From: Paralcaligenes sp. KSB-10
GTDB taxonomy: Bacteria > Pseudomonadota > Gammaproteobacteria > Burkholderiales > Burkholderiaceae_B
Assembly: GCF_021266465.1 (NCBI RefSeq)
Contig: NZ_CP089848.1
Location: 682,001 to 746,000 of the forward strand
Direction: 5' to 3'
Length of the DNA stretch: 64,000 bases
A program made the translations under genes and the position numbers. Below are positions 27,219-35,550 of this stretch, piece by piece (positions within the stretch are counted from its first letter, which is position 1; the number at the start of each line of letters is the position of its first letter). Below the pieces are notes generated by a model, which made no database searches, was not told the origin of the DNA, and was given only the letters and a program-made list of their open reading frames with translations.

Positions 27219-28420
27219 GTGCACCCACTGCTACACGGCCAAGAGGCCGCCACGCCCTCACTCTATCTTGCCTGCAGGCACTGGGAGGAGTCAATCCAGC
27301 CATTGTGATCGCACTGGGAGGCCTGGCCGGGCAACAACTCGCCAGTCGACCCGACCTGGCTACAGTGCCCGTCAGCATCTATAGCCTGGGCCTGGCGTTC
27401 GGCACCATTCCCGCGGCCTTGGTCATGAAGCGCCTGGGGCGGCGAACCGGCTACCTGATTGGCACACTTTTTGGAATAGCCGCCGGCCTGGTCGCCGCTT
27501 ATGGAATATTCAGCCAGGCTTTTCTGATTTTCTGCCTGGGAACCCTCTGTTCCGGCCTATACGCCGCCTATGTGCAAAGCTACCGTTTTGCCGCCGCCGA
27601 CGCGGCGGACCCCGCGTACCGGACACGCGCCATTTCGTGGGTCATGGTCGGCGGTTTGTTTGGCGCAATCATTGCCGCCCAGGCCATTATTCTTACCCGC
27701 AATATTTGGCCGGCCATCCCTTATGCCGCCTCTTTCATGGCACAGGCGAGCATCGCGCTGCTGGCGGTCCCTTTGGTCCTGTCGCTGCGCACCCCGCCGA
27801 CGTCTGTGCGGGAAGAGGCCGTAAAAGGCGGCCGTCCCCTGAAGGAAATCGCCCGCTCACCGCGTTTCGTCATTGCGGTACTGGCAGGCGTAATTTCCTA
27901 CGGGCTGATGAATTTCATCATGACTGCCACGCCACTCGCGATGATAGGCTGCGGGCATTCGCTGCAGGATGCGACGCTAGGCATCCAGTGGCACATATTG
28001 GCCATGTATGGTCCAAGTTTCTTTACCGGCCATATTATCGAACGCTTCGGTAAAATCCCGGTTACCACATTCGGGCTGATTTTAATCGGGCTCGCCGCGA
28101 CAGTCGCTTTGGCGGGCGTGAGCGTATCGCACTTCTGGCTGGCCCTGGTGTTGTTGGGCATGGGCTGGAATTTCGGGTTTATCGGCGCCACCTCGATGGT
28201 GACCGATTGTTATCGCCCCGAAGAAAAAAACCGTGTCCAGGCCTTGAACGACTTCCTGGTATTCGGCTGCGTGGCGGTCGCCTCTTTTTCCTCGGGGCAC
28301 GTACTGGCGACCCAGGGCTGGAACAGCGTCAATGTTCTTGTTTATCCATTCCTGGCCTTTGTCCTGCTCAGTCTCCTATGGCTGTGGAGCCATGACCGCC
28401 GCGCCCGTGCCACTGCCTGA
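27215..28420 (+). CDS. MFS transporter
   Basis: A 401-residue protein with twelve predicted membrane helices and the MFS loop 2-3 signature in the form MKRLGRRTGYLIGT. The first helix (ALGGVNPAIVIALGGLAGQQLA) and VQSYRFAAADAADP resemble the YfmO/YdeG-like permeases often annotated as MFS transporter. The ATG overlaps the ubiC TGA (ATGA), so the two are translationally coupled. The substrate is unknown; export of an aromatic acid would fit the neighbour but is only a guess. Confidence 0.9.
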   Translation: MSAPTATRPRGRHALTLSCLQALGGVNPAIVIALGGLAGQQLASRPDLATVPVSIYSLGLAFGTIPAALVMKRLGRRTGYLIGTLFGIAAGLVAAYGIFSQAFLIFCLGTLCSGLYAAYVQSYRFAAADAADPAYRTRAISWVMVGGLFGAIIAAQAIILTRNIWPAIPYAASFMAQASIALLAVPLVLSLRTPPTSVREEAVKGGRPLKEIARSPRFVIAVLAGVISYGLMNFIMTATPLAMIGCGHSLQDATLGIQWHILAMYGPSFFTGHIIERFGKIPVTTFGLILIGLAATVALAGVSVSHFWLALVLLGMGWNFGFIGATSMVTDCYRPEEKNRVQALNDFLVFGCVAVASFSSGHVLATQGWNSVNVLVYPFLAFVLLSLLWLWSHDRRARATA

Positions 28421-28449
28421 TATCATCAATATGCATCACTGATGGTTTA

Positions 28450-28472
28450 AAGCATTTTGGGTTTAAATGCTT
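28450..28472 (+). terminator. Hairpin downstream of the ubiC-MFS operon
   Basis: An 8-bp perfect stem AAGCATTT/AAATGCTT with a 7-nt loop starts 30 nt after the MFS stop codon. It is AT-rich and lacks a T-tract, so it may be a weak terminator or a 3'-end processing structure. Confidence 0.4.
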
Positions 28473-28508
28473 ACGGCATCCGATGTGTTGGTATTGGTAT
28501 TTAAAGAC

Positions 28509-28710
28509 GCCGTCTATCGGGGCTTGGGGTCAGGACCGGCACGGCGTGCTTGATCCGGATCTACCTCGTCCAGGCGGGCGTCGGGCCAAACTCGCTACGC
28601 CGCTGGCGCGGCTGCGCTCAAACAGGGCCCGCCGAAAGCCCCCGCCTTCCCTACGGTAGCATCCGGCGCACGCCTTACGCCGGTCCTGACCCCAAGCCCC
28701 GATAGACGGC
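28509..28710 (-). repeat. Fold-back element copy 1: 32-bp perfect inverted arms around a conserved core
   Basis: Perfect inverted arms of 32 bp at 28509-28540 and 28679-28710 enclose 138 nt. Further paired segments continue inward (GGCGTGC and CCGGAT on the left match their complements on the right). Read on the minus strand, the core holds a 26-nt block (28652-28627) and a 22-nt block (28585-28564) that are identical in copy 2, about 260 bp away and inverted. No open frame or transposase is present. The whole unit would fold into one hairpin of about 200 nt. Origin unknown. Confidence 0.9.
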
Positions 28711-28968
28711 TCGCGTAATGGCATGCCTGGAATTGCATCACGGGATGCCCGGAATTTACGTGCTTGTACCTACCGTTAATGGGCCTGCACCCCTAGAACC
28801 GTTAACGTGCCCGCACTCATGCCCTCTATCACGTGGCCGTATCTACTTCGATTGACTTCTTGATGGATTGACGACTCGATTGACTAAACGCCCGCCGCCT
28901 CAACGTATCCCGTGATTGGCTAAACGCGGCTTCCCCAACATATACCTCGATGCATTACCTCAACGCGA
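28711..28968. other. Gene-free spacer with degenerate short repeats between the two fold-back elements
   Basis: This 258-bp stretch has no credible coding frame. It contains GATTGAC at 28850, 28866 and 28878, and a related GATTGGC at 28914. The segment GATTGACTAAACGC recurs as GATTGGCTAAACGC 36 bp later, and CTCAACG occurs twice, which suggests a decayed tandem repeat of about 36 bp. Confidence 0.5.
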
Positions 28969-29189
28969 GCCGCAGGGTGGGCGGTGCTGTGCAGTCCGGC
29001 GGTAGTCCAGCGCCGGGTGCTGACGAAGGGAAGGCGGGGGCTTTCGGCGGGCGCTGTCTGAGCCCAGCCTCGCGAGGCTGGGCGAGTTCGCCCGACGCCC
29101 GCCTGGACGAGGCAGACCCGGGTAGTCGGCTAGCGTAGCTAGCCGACCGCTGGACGTGCCGGACTGCACAGCACCGCCCACCCTGCGGC
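28969..29189 (+). repeat. Fold-back element copy 2: 32-bp perfect inverted arms around a conserved core
   Basis: Perfect inverted arms of 32 bp at 28969-29000 and 29158-29189 enclose 157 nt. The arms share their first four and last five bases with copy 1 (GCCG...CCGGC) but only about half of all positions. The 26-nt (29027-29052) and 22-nt (29091-29112) core blocks are identical to copy 1. The apex is a perfect CCCAGCCTCG/CGAGGCTGGG palindrome (29062-29081). A further hairpin, 10-bp stem and GTA loop, sits at 29125-29147 directly after GGTA. No coding frame. Confidence 0.9.
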
Positions 29190-29347
29190 GTCTTTATAGA
29201 ATTAACCGCCGCCTACACAGCAATACAGTCCAAAGCCACAGATCAAGCCTAAAAACAGCTCAAAACAAAAGCCACTGAAACGCGTCCAGCGCCTAAAACA
29301 ATTGAGCCAAAAATACTCCAGCAGCCCATCTTCCTTCGACAAAGCAA
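29190..29347. other. Non-coding AT-richer stretch before the gltL terminator
   Basis: About 160 bp without a credible gene or repeat. It is richer in A and C on the plus strand than the surroundings. Nothing recognised. Confidence 0.3.
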
Positions 29348-29391
29348 TCGGCCTGCCAGCACTCCCGAATTCGGGAGCATCGGCAGGCCGA
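29348..29391 (-). terminator. Terminator-like nested hairpin after gltL
   Basis: TCGGCCTGCC/GGCAGGCCGA (10 bp) encloses a second perfect palindrome, CTCCCGAA/TTCGGGAG. It starts about 28 nt after the gltL stop on the minus strand. The trailing sequence TTGCTTTG is moderately T-rich, so this is a likely but not textbook terminator. Confidence 0.6.
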
Positions 29392-29418
29392 AGCAAGGCT
29401 TCAGGCGGTATTGCAGTA

Positions 29419-30153
29419 TCAGTGCGACAGGATCTTGGACAGAAAGTGTTTGGCTCGCTCAGTACGAGCTTCCGGATGATCGAAAAAATCATCCTTGGAG
29501 CAATCTTCGACTATATAGCCGGCATCCATGAAAACAACGCGATCGGCCACTTTTTTGGCAAACCCCATTTCGTGGGTAACCACCATCATGGTCATTCCTT
29601 CCTTGGCCAGGTCGACCATGACATCGAGCACCTCATTGACCATTTCCGGATCGAGCGCCGATGTGGGTTCGTCGAACAGCATGGCCACAGGATCCATCGC
29701 CAGGGCACGCGCAATCGCCACACGCTGCTGCTGGCCGCCTGAAAGCTGCCCAGGAAATTTGTCGGTATGAGCGCTCAAACCCACCCGCTCGAGCAGCTTG
29801 CGGCCGCGTTCGAGCGCTTCGGCCTCGTTGCGCCCCAGCACTTTGACCTGCGCCAGCGCCAGATTGCGCATGACCGACAAATGAGGAAACAGCTCGAAAT
29901 GCTGGAACACCATGCCTATGCGCGAGCGCAGCTTGGGCAGATTGGTTTTAGGCGCGCCGACTGATATGCCATCGATCCAGATTTCGCCTTTTTGAAACGG
30001 CTCGAGGGCATTGGCTGTTTTGATCAGAGTCGATTTGCCCGACCCGGAAGGGCCGCATACAACCACGACCTCACCCTTGGCTACCGAAGTCGTGCAATCC
30101 GTCAGTACCTGGAAGGAACCGTACCACTTGCTAACATTCTTGAATTCGATCAC
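29419..30153 (-). CDS. gltL: Glutamate/aspartate ABC importer ATP-binding protein
   Basis: A 244-residue polar-amino-acid ABC ATPase: [20 protein letters not shown], Walker [27 protein letters not shown], signature [15 protein letters not shown], Walker [16 protein letters not shown] and H-loop VTHEMGFA. It powers uptake through GltJ and GltK and is the last gene of the gltIJKL operon, 17 bp after gltK. It matches GltL/GlnQ closely; glutamate/aspartate specificity is inferred from the operon pattern with two permeases. Confidence 0.93.
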   Translation of the reverse strand: MIEFKNVSKWYGSFQVLTDCTTSVAKGEVVVVCGPSGSGKSTLIKTANALEPFQKGEIWIDGISVGAPKTNLPKLRSRIGMVFQHFELFPHLSVMRNLALAQVKVLGRNEAEALERGRKLLERVGLSAHTDKFPGQLSGGQQQRVAIARALAMDPVAMLFDEPTSALDPEMVNEVLDVMVDLAKEGMTMMVVTHEMGFAKKVADRVVFMDAGYIVEDCSKDDFFDHPEARTERAKHFLSKILSH

Positions 30154-30170
30154 AGAAAACTCCCTTGCCC

Positions 30171-30857
30171 TTAGCGAACAATCGCCATGCGATGTTCAAG
30201 CGTTTTAACGATGCGTGACGCGGTGTACGAAATAACAAAATACACCACCGCCGCAAAAAGAAACATTTCGACCAGGCGGCCGTCGCGCTGGGCAACGTTG
30301 TTGGCAGCGCCCAGGAAATCAGTCAACGACAGTACATATACTAGAGAAGTATCCTGGAACAGCACGATCATTTGCGTGAGCAGGACCGGGGTCATGTTGC
30401 GAAACGCCTGCGGCAATACGATATGGCCCATGACTTGCCAATAGTTCAATCCCAGTGCGTATCCCGCGCCCACCTGGCCCCGGGGAATGGATTGAATACC
30501 CGCACGCATGATTTCGCAGAAATAGGCCGCTTCGAACAGGGTGAACGTGATCCACGCCGAGGTAAACCCGCCCACGGCTATCGGCCGCCCGGCGCCAGTA
30601 ACCCATCCGACGATGTACGGCACCAGAAAATAGAACCAGAAGATGATCAGGATCAGCGGCAAAGAACGCAGGAAATTGACATAGCTGCCGGCCGCGCCCG
30701 ATAAAATCCGGTTGGAAGACAAGCGCATCATGGCCAGCAGCGTGCCCAGCGCCACAGCCCCTATTGTGGCCAGAAACGTCAGCTTGAGGGTAAAAACCAT
30801 GCCGATGCCAAATACATAAGGCAGTGTGCGCAGAATAATTTCGAAGTCAAAATGCAT
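30171..30857 (-). CDS. gltK: Glutamate/aspartate ABC importer permease GltK
   Basis: A 228-residue HisM-type permease with about five membrane helices, the [18 protein letters not shown] segment typical of amino-acid permeases, and the EAA loop [23 protein letters not shown]. It pairs with GltJ to form the membrane channel. It lies 10 bp after gltJ and 17 bp before gltL. Confidence 0.92.
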   Translation of the reverse strand: MHFDFEIILRTLPYVFGIGMVFTLKLTFLATIGAVALGTLLAMMRLSSNRILSGAAGSYVNFLRSLPLILIIFWFYFLVPYIVGWVTGAGRPIAVGGFTSAWITFTLFEAAYFCEIMRAGIQSIPRGQVGAGYALGLNYWQVMGHIVLPQAFRNMTPVLLTQMIVLFQDTSLVYVLSLTDFLGAANNVAQRDGRLVEMFLFAAVVYFVISYTASRIVKTLEHRMAIVR

Positions 30858-30867
30858 GGCGAACCCC

Positions 30868-31608
30868 TTATTTTTCGGTACCGATGAAACCGGGTACGCT
30901 CATCCATTTTTCAATGTAGCGCATGAGGATCACCACGATCGTATTGATGACTAAATACAATACCGTGGCAGCTGCAAACGACTCGAAGATCTGAAACGAA
31001 AACTCTTGCATGGACCGTGCGGCACCGGTCAATTCCACCAAGCCTATGGTGAACGCCACAGACGTATTCTTGATGAGATTAAGCGCCTCGGAAGTAAGCG
31101 GAGGCATGATGATCCGTGCCGTAATGGGCAGCAGGATATAGCGGTACACCTGGGGGCGCCGCAAACCAAGAGCGGTGCCGGCCATGCTTTGGCCTGTGGG
31201 CAAGGAATTGATACCGGCCCGGATCTGTTCGGCCACACGGGTCGAGGTAAACAGGCCCAGGCAGATCACTGCCGTCCAGTATGTGCTGAGCGTCGGATCG
31301 GCGGATTTGATGAAATCGCCCAGGCTCTTGGGCACAATCTCCGGAAAGACGAAGTACCACAAAAAAAGTTGTACCAGCAAGGGAATATTGCGAAAGACCT
31401 CGACATACCCCGCGCAGATCTTTTCCAACCACTTGATCCGGCTGGTGCGCAGCACGCCAACGGTCACGCCCACTACCAGGGCAATAATCCAGGCCACGGC
31501 GGAAACACCAAGGGTCCAATACACACCTTTGATCAAGGTGTACATATAGGTACCCGAACCATCGGGCGCCGGCGCCCAGAAAATTGACCAGTTCCAGTTG
31601 TAATTCAT
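30868..31608 (-). CDS. gltJ: Glutamate/aspartate ABC importer permease GltJ
   Basis: A 246-residue permease beginning MNYNWNWSIFWAPAPDGSGTYM, characteristic of GltJ, with FRNIPLLVQLFLWYFVFPE and the EAA loop EQIRAGINSLPTGQSMAGTALGL. It partners GltK. A strong hairpin (31646-31679) separates it from gltI upstream, probably lowering permease expression relative to the binding protein. Confidence 0.93.
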   Translation of the reverse strand: MNYNWNWSIFWAPAPDGSGTYMYTLIKGVYWTLGVSAVAWIIALVVGVTVGVLRTSRIKWLEKICAGYVEVFRNIPLLVQLFLWYFVFPEIVPKSLGDFIKSADPTLSTYWTAVICLGLFTSTRVAEQIRAGINSLPTGQSMAGTALGLRRPQVYRYILLPITARIIMPPLTSEALNLIKNTSVAFTIGLVELTGAARSMQEFSFQIFESFAAATVLYLVINTIVVILMRYIEKWMSVPGFIGTEK

Positions 31609-31645
31609 GCATCTGTCCTAAAGATACTATGTATCCAAATACAAA

Positions 31646-31679
31646 TACGGCACAGCCCCGCGTTTAGGGCTGTGCCGTA
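31646..31679 (-). promoter_or_regulatory. Intercistronic hairpin between gltI and gltJ
   Basis: A 13-bp perfect stem TACGGCACAGCCC with its complement and an 8-nt loop lies 11 nt after the gltI stop codon. There is no T-tract on the minus strand. Such hairpins after binding-protein genes commonly protect the upstream mRNA from 3' exonucleases. Confidence 0.65.
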
Positions 31680-31690
31680 CCAATCGATGC

Positions 31691-32590
31691 TTATTTGTAA
31701 ACAGCAGGGTCAGGTGAATCGGTAGGATGCGCAATGACCTTTTTCAGCTCAGGCGTCATGGGCCAGTTCATATTGATATTTTTGGGCGGTATGGCTTTTG
31801 TGAACCATTTGGCATAGAGGCGATCGAGAGTGCCGTCTTTCATCATGGTCTTGACCGCTGTGTCGACAGCAGCTTTAAAAGCTGGATCGCCCTTGGGCTG
31901 GATGATGCCGTAAGGCTCGATAGTGTATGCCGTCTTGCTGATCATCCAGTTGGCAGGTTTGTGCGAGGTAGCCACCAGGCCGGCCAGGAGGATGTCATCC
32001 ATGAAGAAGGCGGAGGCACGACCGCTTTCCACCGTGAGGAAGGCTTCAGGGTGATCTTTGGCAGTGATGATCTTCATGCCCAGCTTTTGCTCTGAATTGG
32101 CTTGAACCAGCCAGCGTAAATTGCTGGTGCCGGAAACGGAAACCACTGTTTTGCCTTTGAAATCGGCCAAATCCTTGAGCTTGGACGATTTAAGCGCCGC
32201 GAAACGCGTGGCCGTCACGAAGGTGGTGGGAGCGAAACTGACCTGCTGCTGCCGCTCGGCGTTATTGGTGGCGGAACCGCAGGAAAGGTCGACCGTGCCG
32301 TTGGCCACCAGTGGAATCCGGGTGGACGAAGTGACAGGCACTTCCTTGATTTTCAGGCTGGCCAGTTTGAGGTCTTTTTTGACAGCGGCGGCAATATTGC
32401 GGCATATGTCCATCGAATAGCCAATCGGCTTCTGATGATCGTCGAGATACGAAAATGGAATGGATGCGTCGCGATAGCCAAGCGTGATTTCACCGCTCGC
32501 TTTAATTTTATCGAGACGGCCTTCTGCGTGTGCGGCACCCATTCCGATAACGGTAACGGCGGCGGCCAAAACGAAGGGCATTAATTTCAT
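31691..32590 (-). CDS. gltI: Glutamate/aspartate periplasmic binding protein
   Basis: A 299-residue solute-binding protein with a Sec signal (MKLMPFVLAAAVTVIGMGAAHAE) and the SBP_bac_3 pattern: LDKIKASGEITLGYRDASIPFSYLDD, IGYSMDICRNIAAAVKK, VDLSCGSATNNAER, FKGKTVVSVSGTSNLR and FFMDDILLAGLV. It captures glutamate/aspartate in the periplasm. It is the first gene of the operon, with SD AAGGAGA just upstream and a long palindrome in the leader region. Confidence 0.94.
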   Translation of the reverse strand: MKLMPFVLAAAVTVIGMGAAHAEGRLDKIKASGEITLGYRDASIPFSYLDDHQKPIGYSMDICRNIAAAVKKDLKLASLKIKEVPVTSSTRIPLVANGTVDLSCGSATNNAERQQQVSFAPTTFVTATRFAALKSSKLKDLADFKGKTVVSVSGTSNLRWLVQANSEQKLGMKIITAKDHPEAFLTVESGRASAFFMDDILLAGLVATSHKPANWMISKTAYTIEPYGIIQPKGDPAFKAAVDTAVKTMMKDGTLDRLYAKWFTKAIPPKNINMNWPMTPELKKVIAHPTDSPDPAVYK

Positions 32591-32657
32591 AATATCTCCT
32601 TTGCTAACCCTGATAGGGTGTATGCATTATGCATTTTTTGGTTTTGCAATCCAACTT

Positions 32658-32682
32658 TACATGCGCTGCGGCAGCGCATGTA
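32658..32682. promoter_or_regulatory. 25-nt palindrome in the gltI leader/promoter region
   Basis: Twelve-base arms (TACATGCGCTGC and its complement) flank one central base, 68-92 nt upstream of the gltI ATG. It may be a 5'-UTR hairpin or a large operator. No T-tract follows on the gltI strand close enough to call it an attenuator. Confidence 0.5.
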
Positions 32683-32839
32683 CTTTGCCTAAAACATGAC
32701 CCGTTTGTGCTTGTGTACAAACAGAACATTAGTCAGGAATTCTCAACAACAGGCATAGTATGCACGATAATGCCAGCGTTTTCTTTGATGAAATACCCTA
32801 ATTGAGCGCAATTCGTTTATATGCCGCGGCTGGCCGGCA

Positions 32840-33376
32840 TCAATGCCAGACCGAAATGTCCACCGGAACGCTATCCCTGTCGGACGTCACCAGCGCGGTG
32901 CCCTCGTCAATACTGATGTGCAGAGTCATGGTGCGCTGGAGGAGCCCGGCCAGGGCTCGAACCGCTTCGGGGGCCACTGAAATGACTTTCAAATTGGGCA
33001 TGCGCGAGACTGTGCTTTGCACCCCCTGCCACCAGACCTGACTGGCGGAGCCCCCATAGCAGCACACAGTAACCTGCGCCGACTTGCCACTGGCCTGCAA
33101 TAGACGCCTTTCATCGGGGTGCCCCAGATCGACCCAGTTCAGAATCAGGCCGGTCAGGTCTTTCTGCCAAAGAGCCGGTTCGTCCGCAATGCTCAAGCCC
33201 CGGGTAAATACCAGTTGCTCGTCGGCGAGCAAGGCAAAAACCAGAATTCGCAGCATCAGGCGCTCTTCGGTTTCGGAAGGATGGCGCGCCAACGTCAGGA
33301 CATGGCTGTTGTAATAGCCGCGCACCATATCGGCAATATGCAGCTCGAGCTTGAAAATCGTAGCACGCAGAGCCAT
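32840..33376 (-). CDS. yaeQ: YaeQ-family protein
   Basis: A 178-residue soluble protein beginning MALRATIFKLELHIADMVRGYY, followed by LTLARHPSETEERLMLRILVFAL and LTGLILNWVDLGHPDERRL. These are the YaeQ signatures; the family adopts a PD-(D/E)XK nuclease-like fold, with D and E in the last segment among the conserved acidic positions. The cellular role is not firmly known; E. coli YaeQ was first noted as an rfaH suppressor. It follows the PII gene by 59 bp and may share its transcript. Confidence 0.92.
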   Translation of the reverse strand: MALRATIFKLELHIADMVRGYYNSHVLTLARHPSETEERLMLRILVFALLADEQLVFTRGLSIADEPALWQKDLTGLILNWVDLGHPDERRLLQASGKSAQVTVCCYGGSASQVWWQGVQSTVSRMPNLKVISVAPEAVRALAGLLQRTMTLHISIDEGTALVTSDRDSVPVDISVWH

Positions 33377-33435
33377 GTCATGCCCCTGCCAGCGGAATAT
33401 CCGGGTCGCGTGCCGCCATCAGGGCCGCATGCGGC

Positions 33436-33825
<390 letters not shown>

Positions 33826-34068
33826 TTAAGCGCCAGGCCGCGCACCATTCGCGAAAACCATTGGTAATGGGGCGCCGCCAATCGCGCCCGAGTAAAGTAT
33901 GCGGCAGCCCGTGGCCAGCCTGGATTTGTTACCAATCATTAAAACCAGGCGCCGCCGTGCGCAGGGAAATAAAGAATAAAATTATCGCATGCCGCCAGCA
34001 TATGAGCGATTCATCAAGACGCTGCCGCAATTTTTTATCGGTAGCGGCTCCTTTATAATCACGGCACT

Positions 34069-35496
34069 ATGTCAAAAAACACGCCCTCCTCACAGCAAAA
34101 TCAATTCGCCAACAAGTCGCAGGCCTGGTCTGCCCGCTTTTCCGAACCGGTTTCCGATCTGGTCAAGCGCTATACAGCCTCGGTCAATTTCGATCAACGC
34201 CTGGCCGGCGTTGACATCCAGGGGTCGCTGGCCCATGCGGACATGCTCGCCTCCATAGGCATCATCAGCGCCGACGACAACGCCGCCATCAAGCGCGGCA
34301 TGGCGCAAATCCTCGATGAAATAGCCGCTGGTCAATTCGTCTGGTCGCTCGATCTTGAAGATGTTCATCTGAACATCGAAAAACGCCTGGTCGAGCTCAT
34401 CGGCGATGCCGGAAAGCGCCTTCACACGGGGCGTTCGCGCAATGACCAGGTCGCCACCGATATCCGCCTCTGGGTGCGCAACGAAATCGATCTTGCCGTC
34501 GATCTGCTGCGCCAGTTGCGCCGTGCCCTGGCCACCCTGGCGCTTGAGCACATAGGCACCATCATGCCCGGGTTCACGCATTTGCAAGTCGCCCAACCGG
34601 TTACCTTCGGGCATCACCTCATGGCCTACGCCGAAATGTTCGGACGCGACGCCGAGCGCCTGATCGACTGCCGCAAGCGTGTCAACCGCCTGCCTCTGGG
34701 GGCCGCCGCCCTGGCCGGCACCTCGTACCCGATAGACCGTGAACTGGTCGCCAAAATACTCGGATTCGAGGAAGTCTGCCGCAATTCGCTCGACGCGGTC
34801 TCAGACCGTGATTTCGCCATCGAGTTCTGTGCCGCCGCCGCGCTGATCATGACGCATATATCGCGTCTGTCCGAGGAGCTTGTACTGTGGATGAACCCAC
34901 GCATGGGTTTCATTGTTTTGGCGGATCGTTTCTGCACCGGCAGTTCGATCATGCCGCAAAAGAAGAATCCCGATGTGCCTGAACTGGCGCGCGGTAAAAC
35001 CGGCCGTGTCTATGGCCATCTGCTCGCCCTGCTCACCCTGATGAAAGGCCAGCCTCTGGCCTACAACAAAGACAATCAGGAAGACAAGGAAGGCCTGTTC
35101 GACTCGGCCGATACCATACGCGACACCCTGACCATTTTCGTCGATATGATGAGCGGCATCAAGGTGCGTGCCGATGCAATGCGCGCGGCTGCACTGCAAG
35201 GCTTTGCAACGGCGACCGACCTGGCCGATTACCTGGTCAAAAAAGGCGTGCCATTTCGCGATGCCCATGAAACGGTTGCCCACGCGGTACGGGCCTGCGA
35301 AGAACAGGGATGCGATCTGGCCGATCTGCCGCTTGAAGCACTGCAAGGCTTTCACCCCGCCATCGAACAGGATATTTACAGCGTCCTGACTCTCGAGGGT
35401 TCGGTGTCAGCACGCAACCATATAGGCGGCACAGCACCGGAGCGCGTCAAGATCGAGGCCGAACGCATCCTGGCCCAAACCAGCCCGGCCTCTTGA
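34069..35496 (+). CDS. argH: Argininosuccinate lyase
   Basis: A 475-residue enzyme of the fumarase/aspartase superfamily that splits argininosuccinate to arginine and fumarate, the last step of arginine synthesis. Visible motifs are [48 protein letters not shown] and the superfamily signature [12 protein letters not shown]. The length is normal. It stands alone with its own upstream gap of 294 bp shared with the divergent PII gene, and is convergent with rlmD. Confidence 0.97.
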   Translation: MSKNTPSSQQNQFANKSQAWSARFSEPVSDLVKRYTASVNFDQRLAGVDIQGSLAHADMLASIGIISADDNAAIKRGMAQILDEIAAGQFVWSLDLEDVHLNIEKRLVELIGDAGKRLHTGRSRNDQVATDIRLWVRNEIDLAVDLLRQLRRALATLALEHIGTIMPGFTHLQVAQPVTFGHHLMAYAEMFGRDAERLIDCRKRVNRLPLGAAALAGTSYPIDRELVAKILGFEEVCRNSLDAVSDRDFAIEFCAAAALIMTHISRLSEELVLWMNPRMGFIVLADRFCTGSSIMPQKKNPDVPELARGKTGRVYGHLLALLTLMKGQPLAYNKDNQEDKEGLFDSADTIRDTLTIFVDMMSGIKVRADAMRAAALQGFATATDLADYLVKKGVPFRDAHETVAHAVRACEEQGCDLADLPLEALQGFHPAIEQDIYSVLTLEGSVSARNHIGGTAPERVKIEAERILAQTSPAS

Positions 35497-35526
35497 AAGA
35501 CAATATGCGGGCATGGTGGCAAACAG

Positions 35527-35549
35527 GAGTCCCACGACAAAGTGGACTC
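35527..35549. terminator. Hairpin between convergent argH and rlmD
   Basis: GAGTC-C-CAC, a 6-nt loop and GTGGACTC form an 8-bp stem with one bulged C in the 54-bp gap between the two stop codons. It could serve both transcripts, though neither side has a clear T-tract. Confidence 0.45.
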
Positions 35550-35550
35550 G

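Noticed and set aside
28970-29140. Short frames within the fold-back elements
   Set aside because: They arise from the symmetric GC-rich arms, lack ribosome-binding sites and give Arg/Pro/Ser-rich peptides without family features.
28501-29190. CRISPR array
   Set aside because: Only two inverted copies with long arms; there are no regularly spaced direct repeats or cas genes.
32735-32775. Possible sigma-54 promoter upstream of gltI (TGGCATTATCGTGCA)
   Set aside because: The GG-GC spacing is one base shorter than the required 10 nt, so it does not meet the consensus.
33890-33930. Possible sigma-54 site upstream of the PII gene
   Set aside because: TGGCCACGGGCTGC also has GG and GC one base too close; not accepted.
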